Shown in pieces: positions 45,734-56,811 of a DNA stretch of 64,000 nt. Numbering within the stretch: position 1 is the first letter of the stretch; every line of letters starts with the position of its first letter. A program made the position numbers and the translations under genes. Under the pieces are notes generated by a model that saw only the letters and a list, made by a program, of their open reading frames with translations, was not told where the DNA came from and made no database searches. Source of the stretch: Nipponacmea schrenckii (Eukaryota > Mollusca > Gastropoda > Lottiidae); contig JAUJPP010000005.1 of the NCBI GenBank assembly GCA_030562195.1, forward strand, positions 17,471,106 to 17,535,105, written 5' to 3'.

Positions 45734-45964
45734 TGTTTGGGATCGTTGTTTCGGACTACAGGTAATGTTCGTGAACGTAGATCCGAGTGACTCGATTGAC
45801 GACAGAACATTACTCGGTTGTCCGAGACGACGAAACAGAACTTCCGCCTTCTCAACATTGCCACATCATCATTTGTCATCGCCATGTTATCATCGATCAT
45901 GCTGAATAAATATTTTAGAACCATCACATCGTTCTTCATCGTCCATCTCATCGCATCCTAAACA
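45734..45964 (+). repeat. BEL 3' LTR
   Basis: 231 bases, one visible mismatch to the 5' LTR. AATAAA at 45905-45910 could act as the polyadenylation signal. It is followed by the GCTTT target duplication. Confidence 0.9.
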
Positions 45965-48900
45965 GCTTTCAATGTTTGCATTTTTGAGTAGATAGAGTTG
46001 ATACTCATTAAGATCTAAAGATTTTTCAGAAAATTTTGTCTTAAAAATATAATATTTTGTTAAAATAATACAATGGTTTATGAAATGCCATAGTGATAAT
46101 GGTATCTTTGCCTCTTCATAATAGCCTAAATGTTTGGTTATTGTTTTTAAATCTATATTTATTGAGTTCTTTTCCAGAATATTATTAAAATGATTCCAAA
46201 TTACTTGAGATTCTGTGCATGATATGAAAAGATGTTGTACAGTTTCCAAGTTAGAAAAACAGAAATCGCACATAGTGTTATTTTTAATACCCATTTTAAA
46301 TAATTTAATATTTGTGTAGGCTATTTTATGTAGGTATTTAAATTCAAAATTACGTATTTTTATATTTTGACAGACATCGTAAATCCGCTTACATATTTTT
46401 TCAAAAAATTTATCATCAATTTCCTGGTCCAGATCTTGTTCCCATTTTTCAATACACTTTGGTTTTACGTATAACGTTTCAATATATTTCGTATAAATTA
46501 TTTTGGCTGTAATTTTTTCAATTCCTACATTATATAGATTCAATAAATTTTTATTTATACTATCTATTGGTTTTATTCTAATGTTAGTATCAGATTCTTG
46601 ACCTTGAGTAAATTTAATTGATGCTTTTTTAAGACCGTTTAACAAAATAACTGTTTTAGGTAAGATATTTTTTTCTGTGTTTAAATCTTTTACATATACA
46701 AGGGTTTTTGATAATTCTGCGTTATAAACTGTTTTCTTATTTATCAAGATATTTATATTATTCCAGATTATCTGTTCTTTTGGCTGTTCAAGAAGGTCTA
46801 TATGTTTAGTATATATTTGATACCATCTTTTAAATAAATTTGAATAAAATTGGTTTTTTGGTAGTTGCGAAAGTGAAAAATTACATGCTGGTAGAATTTT
46901 CCCCCCAAACTGTTGTGTTATATAGTTAAAAGGAATGAGCCATGTTTTGTTTAAAGACTTAACTATCTTCTTAATCCAAAAAATACTTTGACATGTAAGA
47001 ATAACTTCAAAATTAATCATTCGTAAACCCCCTTTTTTAAAATCTTGAACCAAATTATTACGTTTAATTTTATCTTTTCCATTCCATATGTACTTGTAAA
47101 AAATATCATTTACATGTTTTATGAAATTTTCAGGACAAGGTAGGATATATGATGGAAATAACAATTTAGGTACACAGAAAGTTTTAATAATTTGAATTTT
47201 TCCAATTATCGTAAGATTATATTTTCCCCAATTTTTAAAGCTATTTTCTATTTCTTCAAGTTTACTGTTAAAATTCAAATTATTCGAAGTGATATTATCA
47301 AAACAAAAATAAATACCAAGAATTTTTATAACCGATTCACATATTGATATTCCTATTTTTTTTAGTTGACATTTCAAATTTGATTCTTGACTATTTAATT
47401 CAAAAACCTCTGATTTATTAACATTAATTTCCAACCCAGATACTTGACCAAATAATTTTAATACTTCAAATAGATGTCTAGCTGAACTAAAATCTCTGAT
47501 AAAAACTGTAATATCGTCCGCAAATGCTATCACTTTAATAGTTTTAATACCATAAAGAATCCCATTTATATTTATATCATTTCTTATGCATTTTAATAGA
47601 ATTTCAATAACAAGGTTAAAAAGACTAGAAGACATTGGATCCCCTTGTCTTACACCTGATAAAACTGGGAAAAAATGAGTAGTAAAACCGCTATTAATGA
47701 CGCAACATTCAATATTTTTATACAAAGTTTTTATCCATCTTACATAATTTTTACCAAAACCAAACCAAGGGAGAATTTTAAAAAGAAATGAATGCGAGAT
47801 ACTATCGTATGCTTTAAAAAAATCGATCGCTAAAAGAAATCCAAAAATTTTCTTTTGCTTTGCCAACTCAAAAGGATCATTTATTATTCTCAGATTTTCT
47901 TGCATATGTCGATTCTGAATGAAAGCCGTTTGATTAGGATGAATTAATGTGTCAAGAAATGGTTTTAAACGGTTAGAGAGAACTTTGCTGATAATTTTTA
48001 CATCCACATTTATAAGTGTTATAGGTCTCCAGTTATTTAATTTAGTCCTGTCTTTATCGCCTTTTGGTATCAATTTGATAACTGATTGTCTTTGACTAGT
48101 AGATAACGATTGATTTTCAAAACTGTAATTGATGGAATTTAGAATAAATGGATATATTTGAAGCCAAAAATTTCTGTAAAATTCTATGGTTAAGCCTTTT
48201 TTTCCAGGAGATTTATTTATTTTAAAGGTTTTTAATGCTTGATCAATTTCATTAAAATCTATTTTATAATCCAACATTTCCCTTTCGTACTCATTTAGCT
48301 TTTCAAATTCATAACTTTTTTGACGTATCTTTTCAACTAACTTTGAGCACAGATCAAATTTTGAAACAAAAAGATTACTATAAAAATCAAATATTTTATT
48401 TTGGATTTCAGTTGGATTAGTTGTAATTGTACCATCGTTTTTGCATAATTTTCTTATTGTTGTTAACGATTTTGCTTGTTTTTCAAGATTTAAAAACAGT
48501 TTTGAATTTTTTTCACCTTCAAAATACCAGTTGGTTTTGGATCTTAATATTGCACCTTGTGTTTCTTCATTATAGATTTCATCTAATTTACTTTTAACAT
48601 AACTAAATTCATTGCATTTATCATTATCTATGTCGATTATTTGATTTAATTCGTTTTCAATTATGTTTAATCTATTTAATAATGACTCTTTAAGTTTTCG
48701 TTTTATTTTATTTTTATTTTTACAATATTGTATCGTGCATTCTCTGATTTTAAACTTTATATAGTCCCAAAGTTCATTTTGATTATTCTTATCATAAAAT
48801 TCTTCTTTCCAAAATTGTAAATTAGATATTATTAGTTGTTTGTATTGTTTATCGTTATTCAACGTTGAATTATAAATCCAAAGACTAGGACCTGGTTTTT

Positions 48901-49315
48901 CCTTACCAACAGCTATAGGCCTACTAAGATATATTGCTGAATGATCGGCAAAGGGATTTGGTAAAATTTCCGAACTTTTTACAAAATCTTGTAGAGAAGA
49001 ACTAATTAACCAAAAACCTAACCTGCATCTCACATATGGTTTGTTTTGTCTCCAAGTGAATACTTTTTTGTTTGGGTTAAGAGTTCGAAAAATTTGTCGA
49101 GAAGTTCAAAGCTATTTAATAAGTTTTTAATACATTTTTTCCCCTTTTCTTTCATTTTTAAACTTCCACCTATTTTATCTATTGTGTGATCTAATGTATT
49201 ATTAAAATCGCCACCTATAATAATTAAAGGGCTTTCAAATTTGAGATATATTTCACTTAAAATTTTTAGAATGTTAGAGTAATAAATTTCTTGGTCATCA
49301 TCCTTAACAGGACTT
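45965..49315 (-). mobile_element. L1/Tx1-type LINE, 5'-truncated, interrupted by BEL
   Basis: Minus-strand LINE that starts inside the endonuclease domain at about 49315, where the CR1 copy begins, and ends with an A tract left of the BEL element (39469-39493). Poly(A) tail, RT motif style and lack of RNase H fit the L1/Tx1 group. ORF1 is absent because of truncation. Confidence 0.75.
45965..49315 (-). pseudogene. L1/Tx1-type ORF2: endonuclease end, reverse transcriptase, C-terminal Cys/His domain
   Basis: A single frame runs from 49105 to the BEL target site, over 1,000 residues, unusually well preserved. Endonuclease remnants are IIIGGDFNN (upstream, other frame), FTWRQNKP, FWLISS and DHSAI. 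Reverse transcriptase motifs are KSPGKKGLTIEFY, LAIDFFKAYDSI, GVRQGDPMSSSLFN and FADDITVF near 47510-47525. A CDFC...HLFISC motif lies near the C-terminus. A frameshift near 49093, in a five-T run, separates the endonuclease part. The last ~24 residues before the stop at 45890 come from the BEL LTR and replace the native end, which lies at 39626-39693. It would nick target DNA and prime reverse transcription there. Confidence 0.85.
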
Positions 49316-49321
49316 GTTTGG

Positions 49322-49329
49322 TGACGTCA
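49322..49329. promoter_or_regulatory. TGACGTCA (CRE-like) site at the CR1 5' end
   Basis: Perfect palindrome within the first ~15 bases of the element, followed by TGACGACGTCG. It resembles the site at the 5' end of the unrelated I/Nimb LINE (39120-39127). A role in transcription is inferred. Confidence 0.4.
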
Positions 49330-49388
49330 TCTACTTGACGACGTCGTAAACATTTTTGTACCTTGTGATTTTACTTCAAATTTGCACA

Positions 49389-50060
49389 ATGAATGACAGT
49401 ATTTCGAAGGAACTGAACGATTTCTTGAGTAATTTCTCAGACTCTGACTTTGATAGCGACAGTGAAATAGACTTTCCACATCTAAATTCCAAAAGATCAA
49501 ACTATTCAACTCCATCTCGACCGACTAAGACTTTATCGACATCGACCAGCATTTTAAGTCTGGAAAGGAAAAACTTTATTTTGAACCATCCAGATTTTAA
49601 CTTTGACATTGCAGACTATACACATTATACTAAATCTATAGTTATTTCATTTAATAAGGAAGAAACGTACAGACTTATACATCAGTTTTGTTCGAACCAG
49701 TATTCTTTATTCAAGGATGACTCCTTAAATGGCCAAATTTTCAAAACTTTTGATTCGTCCTTGTCTCCTTCTAATCAATTAAGTACTACGTTAACATTTT
49801 ACAACAAGAAAAATAAACTCCATGTTCAGGGTACAGACTGTTCCAGATGGATCGAGATTGTGTTTTCTAAGTTTATTCCATCTAATCCTGAAATAAGTGA
49901 CAATCTGGACAAGATTTCTGTGCCCGGTGTAAGCCAAAAGTTTTCTACTGTCGGAACTAAAACTTGTGAACTAAATACCAGTGTAAGTGTACAAATTGAT
50001 TTTCCTTTCTGTACTTCAAAAATCAAAGTGCGAAGCCGCCATAGAGAAGATGTCAATTGA
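49389..50060 (+). CDS. CR1 ORF1, N-terminal part
   Basis: The frame opens at 49356, but the second ATG at 49389 (MNDSISKELNDF) is the more likely start because the first lies in the apparent 5' leader. The protein is Ser/Asp-rich at first (SDSDFDSDSEID), then has a compact middle with no family match by eye. After the stop, the sequence in another frame (AAIEKMSIEILRL) reads like a coiled coil leading towards the esterase frame. ORF1 is therefore probably one protein broken by a one-base shift near 50040 and a stop near 50098. Confidence 0.5.
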   Translation: MNDSISKELNDFLSNFSDSDFDSDSEIDFPHLNSKRSNYSTPSRPTKTLSTSTSILSLERKNFILNHPDFNFDIADYTHYTKSIVISFNKEETYRLIHQFCSNQYSLFKDDSLNGQIFKTFDSSLSPSNQLSTTLTFYNKKNKLHVQGTDCSRWIEIVFSKFIPSNPEISDNLDKISVPGVSQKFSTVGTKTCELNTSVSVQIDFPFCTSKIKVRSRHREDVN

Positions 50061-50135
50061 AATTTTGCGACTCTCGGATCAAATCAATGACTTAGGCTAA
50101 CTAAGAAACTATCTGCAGTCTCAGGTCCGATACCA

Positions 50136-51071
50136 GTGCCAGTTCCCACTGTTAAACCTACTCAACCTATAAATTTTGATAAAGTTAATGAACTTATAAA
50201 GAAGCAAAACCTTAAGAAGTCAACTAAAGCCATTAAGAAAACTCATGATTTTACAACTCGGCCCATTCAAAGATCCATCGCTTGTGCCGAAACCTTAGTC
50301 ATTGGAAGTTCTCTCGTGAAGTCCCTTTCTTCGTTACGACTATCAGACAACTTAGGACAATTATGTGTCATCGATACCAACAGTGGATCGACAATTAGCG
50401 AACTTAAACCGAGATTATTACAATTACTTGGTGAAGCTACGTCTATCAAAAACATTGTGCTCTCTGTCGGAGGAAATGACATAAGCAAAAAATTAGCAAC
50501 TTTTCAACAATGTGTAAATGACTATAAGAATTTATTGAAGGAACTACTAACTAATATTAATATATTTGTATGTTCTGTAATCCCTCGAATTAACCCTTTT
50601 AATTTCCAGATGCGGTGCCAAAAATTTAACTATTTACTACGGCAGTTTTGTCATGACAATAGATGTCAGTATATTAATATTTACGATTCTTTCATTTGTA
50701 GGCCCCCTCGTGAAGTTTTGGTGCAAGATGGTGTTCATTTAAATAATTTTGGAACTAATATTTTATCTCATATCATTGTAGATTCGGTTGTCAGACAGAA
50801 CAGAAAATCTAATCCTTTTATTTATCCTTTGAGGTATAATAGTTCAGCTGGACTTCTACTTTTTGTTAAAGAACATTTAAATTGTAGGAGACGGGAAGAT
50901 TTAGAATCGCTTGATATAGAAGCAATTTGGGTTGATATAAATCTCACTAAACATAAACCCTTATTAATATGTTGCATTTATAGGCACCCGAATTCTAATA
51001 AATGCTGGTTAGACTCATTTGCTAAAATGACTGAAAAGGTTTGGAACGAAAATAAAGAAATTATTATTTAG
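50136..51071 (+). CDS. CR1 ORF1 SGNH esterase domain fused in frame to ORF2 endonuclease
   Basis: Residues 50-220 show the SGNH-hydrolase blocks: LVIGSSLV (Ser near 58), VGGND (112-115), and DGVHLNNFGT with catalytic Asp 198 and His 201. Esterase domains of this kind are known from ORF1 of CR1-type LINEs; the substrate is unsettled. From about residue 234 the frame continues as the APE endonuclease (NSSAGLLLFVKEHLN, CCIYRHPNSN). The endonuclease N-terminus seen at 7711-7863 in the other copy is absent, so a deletion of the ORF1/ORF2 junction joined the two in frame. The frame ends at 51071 just before the GD.N motif. Confidence 0.65.
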   Translation: MPVPTVKPTQPINFDKVNELIKKQNLKKSTKAIKKTHDFTTRPIQRSIACAETLVIGSSLVKSLSSLRLSDNLGQLCVIDTNSGSTISELKPRLLQLLGEATSIKNIVLSVGGNDISKKLATFQQCVNDYKNLLKELLTNINIFVCSVIPRINPFNFQMRCQKFNYLLRQFCHDNRCQYINIYDSFICRPPREVLVQDGVHLNNFGTNILSHIIVDSVVRQNRKSNPFIYPLRYNSSAGLLLFVKEHLNCRRREDLESLDIEAIWVDINLTKHKPLLICCIYRHPNSNKCWLDSFAKMTEKVWNENKEIII

Positions 51072-53431
51072 GTGATATTAATATTGATGTGTCAAATGGA
51101 ACAAATTCAAATTGGAATAATTTACTGTCTTTATATAGTTTAAAACAAATTATAAAAGTTCCTACTCGAGTAACTAAAGCATCTTCCACTATCATTGATA
51201 ATGTTATCGTTTCGAATGAAAGTAATATAACTGAAGTTAATGTCCCGGTATATGGTTTATCTGATCACTACCCAACTTGTATTACCTGGAATAAAAAAGG
51301 CGCACATATTCCAAAACCTAAGCATGTTTATATTTACTACCGGAGTATGAAACATTTTGATGTAGGTTTATTTAATAATGATCTTGCAACAGCCCCTTTT
51401 GACAAAAATTTATACTAAATCTGACCCCAATTTTGGCTTTAGAATCTTGGTATAATATTATCCAGCCAATAATTGATACCCATGCACCATTAAAGTTAAA
51501 ACGTGTCAAAAATGAAATAAAGTCACCCTGGTTAGACTCTGAAATTTTAAAATTAATGCGCATAAGAGACGGTTTGAAAAAGAAAGGCAAAGATGATGAA
51601 TATCGGAAGTGTAGAAATTTGGTCATTAAAATGATCGATAAAGCCAAAAAGCAGTTTAACATAAAACTTGCTTCAGATCAGAAAAACTCAAAACACATCT
51701 GGAAAGTTATCAACTCCTTAACTAATAAGGCTAATAATTCAACTAATCTGATTCCTTTAGAACCCGAGGTAGTCAATGATCATTTTTCAAAGATTGCATC
51801 CAAATTGATTAATCAAAAGCATGTTCATAGAAATATTGATAAAAGTTATTTCGTAAATAAAATAGAAGAATTTGTCACTTCTAAGTTAAATTCTTATGAA
51901 GAATGTTCGATTCCCTAACATAAACAAAAATGAAGTTTTTAAACAGTTGTCTTCGTTAAATGCAACCAAAAGTGCTGGTTTAGATAAATTAAATCCCCTA
52001 TTTCTCAAATATGGTGCTTTTACGTTAAGTGGTCCTTTGACACATATATATAATCTATGCATTGATGCAAATATATTTCCTGATAAATTCAAAGAAGCAA
52101 AAGTTTTACCACTGTATAAATCCGGCGCTAAATCTGATCCTAATAATTATAGACCAATTTCTGTATTATCTAGTGTATCTAAACCACTTGAAAGACATTA
52201 TTCAAAACATATAAATAATTTCTTAAATAATAATAAGTTATTGTATTCGCACCAATCTGGTTTTAGGTCTAATAGTTCTTGTCAAACAGCTCTGACTAAC
52301 ATAATTGAAAACGTTTATGATGCAGTAAATAACAATCTTATGGTTGGTTCTATTTTCTTTGATTTTATAAAAGCATTTGATTTGATTTCCCATGAGATAA
52401 TTATTGAAAAACTAAAACTATACAATTTTTCGAATGCATTAATAACCTTCATAAATTGTTACTTGTCGAATCGTACTCAGCGTTGTTACGTCAATGGAAC
52501 TCTTTCGTCTTCTCGCAGTATAAAGTATGGAGTACCACAAGGATCAATTTTAGGTCCCTTGTTGTTTAATCTTTATATTAATGATTTGCCATTGCATATT
52601 AACTCTAACTGTGATCTTTTTGCGGATGATACTACGATTTATACTTCTGGTAAATCGGTTACTGACATACAATTAAAATTGCAAGAAGATACTGATGCAA
52701 TCTTAAATTGGTGTTCCTTTAATGTCATGATTTTAAATGAAATAAGACCAAATGTATGTTAATTACAACTTCTCAAAAAAGAAAATATTCATCAGATTTA
52801 TCAATTGAACTTAATAATCAATTTATTGAACAAGTTGAAAACTTTAAATTACTAGGTGTTACTGTGAATCAAAATCTCTCATGGACTCCGCAAGTTCGTT
52901 GCTAAAATTTTAAATACTAAGTTATTTCAACTGCGACAGTTAAGAAAGATCATGCCCGAAAAATATAGATCTATTTTTTATAAATGTCACTTTCAACCAT
53001 ATTTGGATTATTGTTCAACTATTTGGAATTCGCACGACATTGCATCGGCCGATATTTTACACAGGCAACAAAAAATTGCTTTTAAATTAATTCTTGGTTC
53101 TAAGTATAATACTGATTTGTCACTGAATCTTAAAAGGCTTAATATTTTTGACATTAAAACCAGGCATAATTTTAATTCGTATAAATTTATGTATAAAACT
53201 CTGAACAACTTGTCTCCTTCCTACCTTTCAAGCCTCTTTAGCTATAAACAGACGCCTTATTCTAGCATAAATTCAAAACTTGTGGTGCAAAAACCACGAA
53301 TCAATTTGATTAAACAAAGTATTAAATACAAAGGATCAATTTTATGGAATGGTCTAGACGAAAATATTAAATCAGCATCAGATTTTAAGACTTTTCGAAG
53401 GATGATTCTTGGTAATCTTTCATTAACATAA
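51072..53431 (+). pseudogene. CR1 ORF2: endonuclease end and reverse transcriptase, frameshifted
   Basis: 51089-51418 holds the endonuclease end (YGLSDHYPT). 51433-51918 is the linker. 51896-52762 is the reverse transcriptase core: NYRPISVLSSVSKP, HQSGFRSNSSCQTAL, FFDFIKAFDLISHE, GVPQGSILGPLLFN, and FADDTTIY near residue 241 of this piece. 52952-53431 is the thumb/C-terminal region. Frame breaks fall near 51069, 51408, 51915, 52740 and 52893; several are single-base changes in A or T runs, and the last is a short deletion. Where this copy is broken the other is often intact and vice versa, so the breaks are copy-specific. Confidence 0.8.
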
Positions 53432-54375
53432 GCATGCTTCCTGTTACACGGGTATTCTTTTCACCAACTATAGGCTTACTTGCTGATGGCTATCTTAACA
53501 ATTGTTTCTCCATGATTTAATGATTTAAGTAATTTATTGATTTTATTTTTCCCTTTCTCACAGGTATATCACCACCAACAATTCTATTTTGGCCTAACTT
53601 GAACCATTTTGAAAATCTAAATTATTACTGTCGGGGGATGAGTAAACATCCTTAAAGCTGGTCTTGAGCATGGACCAATCCTACCTCCCCCTCCATAGAA
53701 AAAAAGAACATTTTTTTTTTTATATGTATGTTTTGATGTCTGATCGTCTCATGCAGATGTACTTGTCTATTCCTTGGTTTTGTGGTCATGTACTTGATCG
53801 CAGAATGATGAATCCGTCCATTTTATACACATGTACTTGTGTATTTTAAAAGTAATTGTACGTTGAAATGATATATGGTTTTTGCTGTCATGTACTTGAT
53901 CGCCGGAAGATAAATCTGTCCATTATTTACACATGTAATTGTGTATTTTAAAATAAATTGTACGTTGAAATAATACGTGATTTTTTGCGGTCGTGTGCAG
54001 GCAGCGGGAGCTATGTATTACATCCATTTTATAAACAAATTTTAGGTTGAAAAACTGTCCATTCATGCACATGTACTTGTGTATTTTTAAACAAATTGTA
54101 CGTGGAGTATTGTATATTTATTTTGTGGTCATGTACTTGATCGCCGGAACATAGATCTGTCCATTTGATACACATGTACTTGTGTATTTTTAGTATTTCA
54201 GACGAATTGTATATAGAGATATTATGTATTTTCGATTTTTTTCTTTTTTTCTTTCTTTTTTTTTTCAATGTATTGCCCCATGGGCTGAATGTGAGACAGG
54301 ACCATGTCCTTGTGTATTGGGCCTAATTCTGACCCATGTAAAATAAAGAATTTATTATCATTATTATTATTATCT
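53432..54375 (+). other. CR1 copy 2 3' untranslated region and tail
   Basis: Same array of degenerate units with TACACATGTACTTGTGTA-type hairpins as in copy 1 (10519-11421), then an uninterrupted T/C-rich tract at 54236-54266, AATAAA and an (ATT)n tail. It shows the pre-insertion state of the site occupied by family B at 11422-12565. Confidence 0.65.
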
Positions 54376-56167
54376 TTATAACAATATAGACCTCTATTAT
54401 TTCCCCTTATGTCTACTACTGTATCATTATCTAAGACAATATACAGTAAATCTTTATAACAATATACACCTCTTTTATTTCCCCTCATTTCTACTACTAC
54501 TGTATCATTATCTAAGACAATATACAGTAAATCTTTATAACAATATACACCTCGTTTATTTCCCCTCATGTCTACTACTGTATCATTATCTAAGACAATA
54601 TACAGTAAATCTTTATAACAATATACACCTCTATTATTTCCCCTTATGCCCACTACTGTATCATTATCTAAGACAATATACAGTTAATCTTTATAATAAT
54701 ATACACCTCTTTTATTTCCCCTTATGTCTACTACTACTGTATCATTATCTAAGACAATATACAGCAAATCTTTATAACAAACTACACCTCTTTTATTTCC
54801 ACTCATGTCTACTACTACTGTATCATTATCTAAGACAATATACAGTAAATCTTTATAATAATATACACCTCTATTATTTCCACTCATTTCTCTAATGTAT
54901 CATTATCTAAGACAATATACAGTAAATCTTTATAACAATATACACCTCTATTATTTCCACTCATTTCTCTACTGTATCATTATCGAAGACAATATACAGT
55001 AAATCTTTATAACAAACTACACCTCTTTTATTTACCCTCATGTCTACTACTGTATCATTATCTAAGACAATATACAGTAAATCTTTATAATAATATACAC
55101 TTCTTTTATTTCACCTCATTTCTACTACTGTATCATTATCTAAGACAATATACAGTAAATCTTTATAACAATATACACCTCTATTATTTCCCCTCATTTC
55201 TACTACTACTGTATCATTATCTAAGACAATATACAGTAAATCTTTATAACAATATACACCTCTATTATTTCCCCTCATTTCTACTACTACTGTATCATTA
55301 TCTAAGACAATATACAGTAAATCTTTATAACAATATACACCTCTATTATTTCCCCTCATTTCTACTACTACTGTATCATTATCTAAGACAATATACAGTA
55401 AATCTTTATAACAATATACACCTCTTTTATTTCCACTCATTTCTACTACTGTATCATTATCTAAGACAATATACAGTAAATCTTTATAACAATATACACC
55501 TCTTTAATTACCCCTCTTTTCTACTACTGTATCATTATCTAAGACAATATACAGTAAATCTTTATAACAATATACACCTCTTTTTATTCCCCTCATTTCT
55601 ACTACTGTATCATTATCTAAGACAATATACAGTAAATCTTTATAACAATATACACCTCTATTATTTCCCCTCATGTCTACTACTGTATCATTATCTAACA
55701 CAATATACAGTAAATCTTTATAACAAGCTACACCTCTTTTATTTCCACTCATGTCTACTTATGTATCAATATCTAAGACAATATACAGTAAATCTTTATA
55801 ACAATATACACCTCTTTTATTTCCCCTCATGTCTACTACTTTATCATTATCTAAGACAATATTCAGTAAATCTTTATAACAATATACACCTCTATTATTT
55901 CCCCCCATTTCTACTACTGCATCATTATCTAAGACAATATACAGTAAATCTTTATAACAATATACACCTCTTTTATTTCCACTCATGTCTACTACTGTAT
56001 CATTATCTAAGACAATATACAGTAAATCTTTATAACAATATACACCTCTATTATTTCCCTTCATTTCTAATACTGTATCATTATCTAAGACAATATACAG
56101 TAAATCTTTATAACAATATACACTTCTTTTATTTCCCCTCATTTCTACTACTGTATCATTATCTAAG
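54376..56167 (-). repeat. Minisatellite, 78-81 bp unit, about 23 copies, open on the minus strand
   Basis: Units carry TAAGACAATATACAG and ACACCTC.ATTATTTCC and are mostly 78 or 81 bases; the difference is one TAC triplet in CTACTACTACTG. Because lengths are multiples of three, long minus-strand frames run through the array (54222-54653, 55111-55440, 55504-55752, 55759-56142). These repeat a peptide with GVYCYKDLLYIVLDNDTVV. No start, splice or flanking coding context supports a gene, and the plus strand is also open in part (55761-56201). Confidence 0.85.
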
Positions 56168-56510
56168 ATGGGTGCACTGCAGAATTAACAAGAAACAGTA
56201 ATTAACCTGAACAAATAATATTTTTATCCCTGATAAGATGGCAACGTTTTACCTGAGCTTACACTTACAATTAAATCTTTTAAAATTTAAAACTCAGAGA
56301 GTATAACCATTCCAGAGATATTTTGCAGTGATTTAAACAGAGATAAGCTTTCATATTACCTTTCAGGTTACGCTACTTGTATTATGTGGTCATCAATTTG
56401 TGGATTCAGAACATTATAGTTTATATGGAAGAAAAAGATCAGTTTCTCTTCTACCACCTTCATATAGAAACTATGGCATCAGATAGCGGCCATCATCTTT
56501 TTTCAATGTC
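56168..56510. other. Short non-repeat stretch, nothing recognised
   Basis: AT-rich sequence between the minisatellite and the GC-rich foldback. The frame opening at 56377 runs into the foldback and is not supported as a gene. Confidence 0.4.
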
Positions 56511-56811
56511 TCAAAGTCGCCAACTCGACAAGTCGCCGGATTTCAATATCGCCAACTCGACAAGTCGCCAACTCGACAAGTCGCCGGAAATTCACAGTCG
56601 CCTACTCGACAACACGACAAAACAGTGCGACAAGTCGCGGATGGCGGGTCGCCATCTCGACAGATTTCTTTGGTGACTTGTCGAGTTGGCGACTTTCGAG
56701 TTGTCGAGTTGTCGCCCCGCCATTCGCGCCTTGTCGAGTTGGCCACTTTCGAAATGGCGACTTGGCGAGTTGGCGACTTGTCGAGTTGGCGACTTTGAAA
56801 TCCGGCGAGTT
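56511..56811. repeat. GC-rich foldback minisatellite adjoining a gap
   Basis: Left arm repeats GTCGCCAACTCGACAA-like units (56517-56660). The right arm (56675-56811) carries the complement, TTGTCGAGTTGGCGAC. The arms include matching longer tracts such as GTCGCCGGATTTCAA and TTTGAAATCCGGCGA. The centre is near 56662-56676. The array runs straight into the N gap, so its full extent is unknown. Arms of this kind can form long hairpins. Confidence 0.75.

Larger units (their letters stand above)
39694..45964 (+). mobile_element. BEL/Pao LTR retrotransposon, complete with target duplication
   Basis: LTRs of 231 bases (39694-39924 and 45734-45964), TG...CA ends, differing at one visible position (GGAATACAGG versus GGACTACAGG). 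The 5-bp duplication GCTTT flanks it (39689-39693 and 45965-45969). It has a primer-binding region after the 5' LTR and a polypurine tract AAGGAGGGGG at 45721-45730. The gag-pol region has BEL/Pao signatures: DUF1759-type gag, zinc fingers, aspartic protease, YVDD reverse transcriptase, RNase H, and H2C2/DDE integrase with the C-terminal domain. Near-identical LTRs imply recent insertion, yet the frame is broken about five times. Confidence 0.9.
49316..54375 (+). mobile_element. CR1-type LINE, copy 2, long but frameshifted
   Basis: Contains a 5' region with TGACGTCA, ORF1 pieces including an SGNH esterase domain, ORF2 (endonuclease and reverse transcriptase), a hairpin-bearing 3' untranslated region, AATAAA at 54344-54349 and an (ATT)n tail. 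An esterase in ORF1 is a known feature of CR1-group LINEs. The left end abuts the truncated L1/Tx1 LINE and the right end abuts a minisatellite. From 50840 on it is near-identical to the copy at 7912-12669. Confidence 0.8.
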
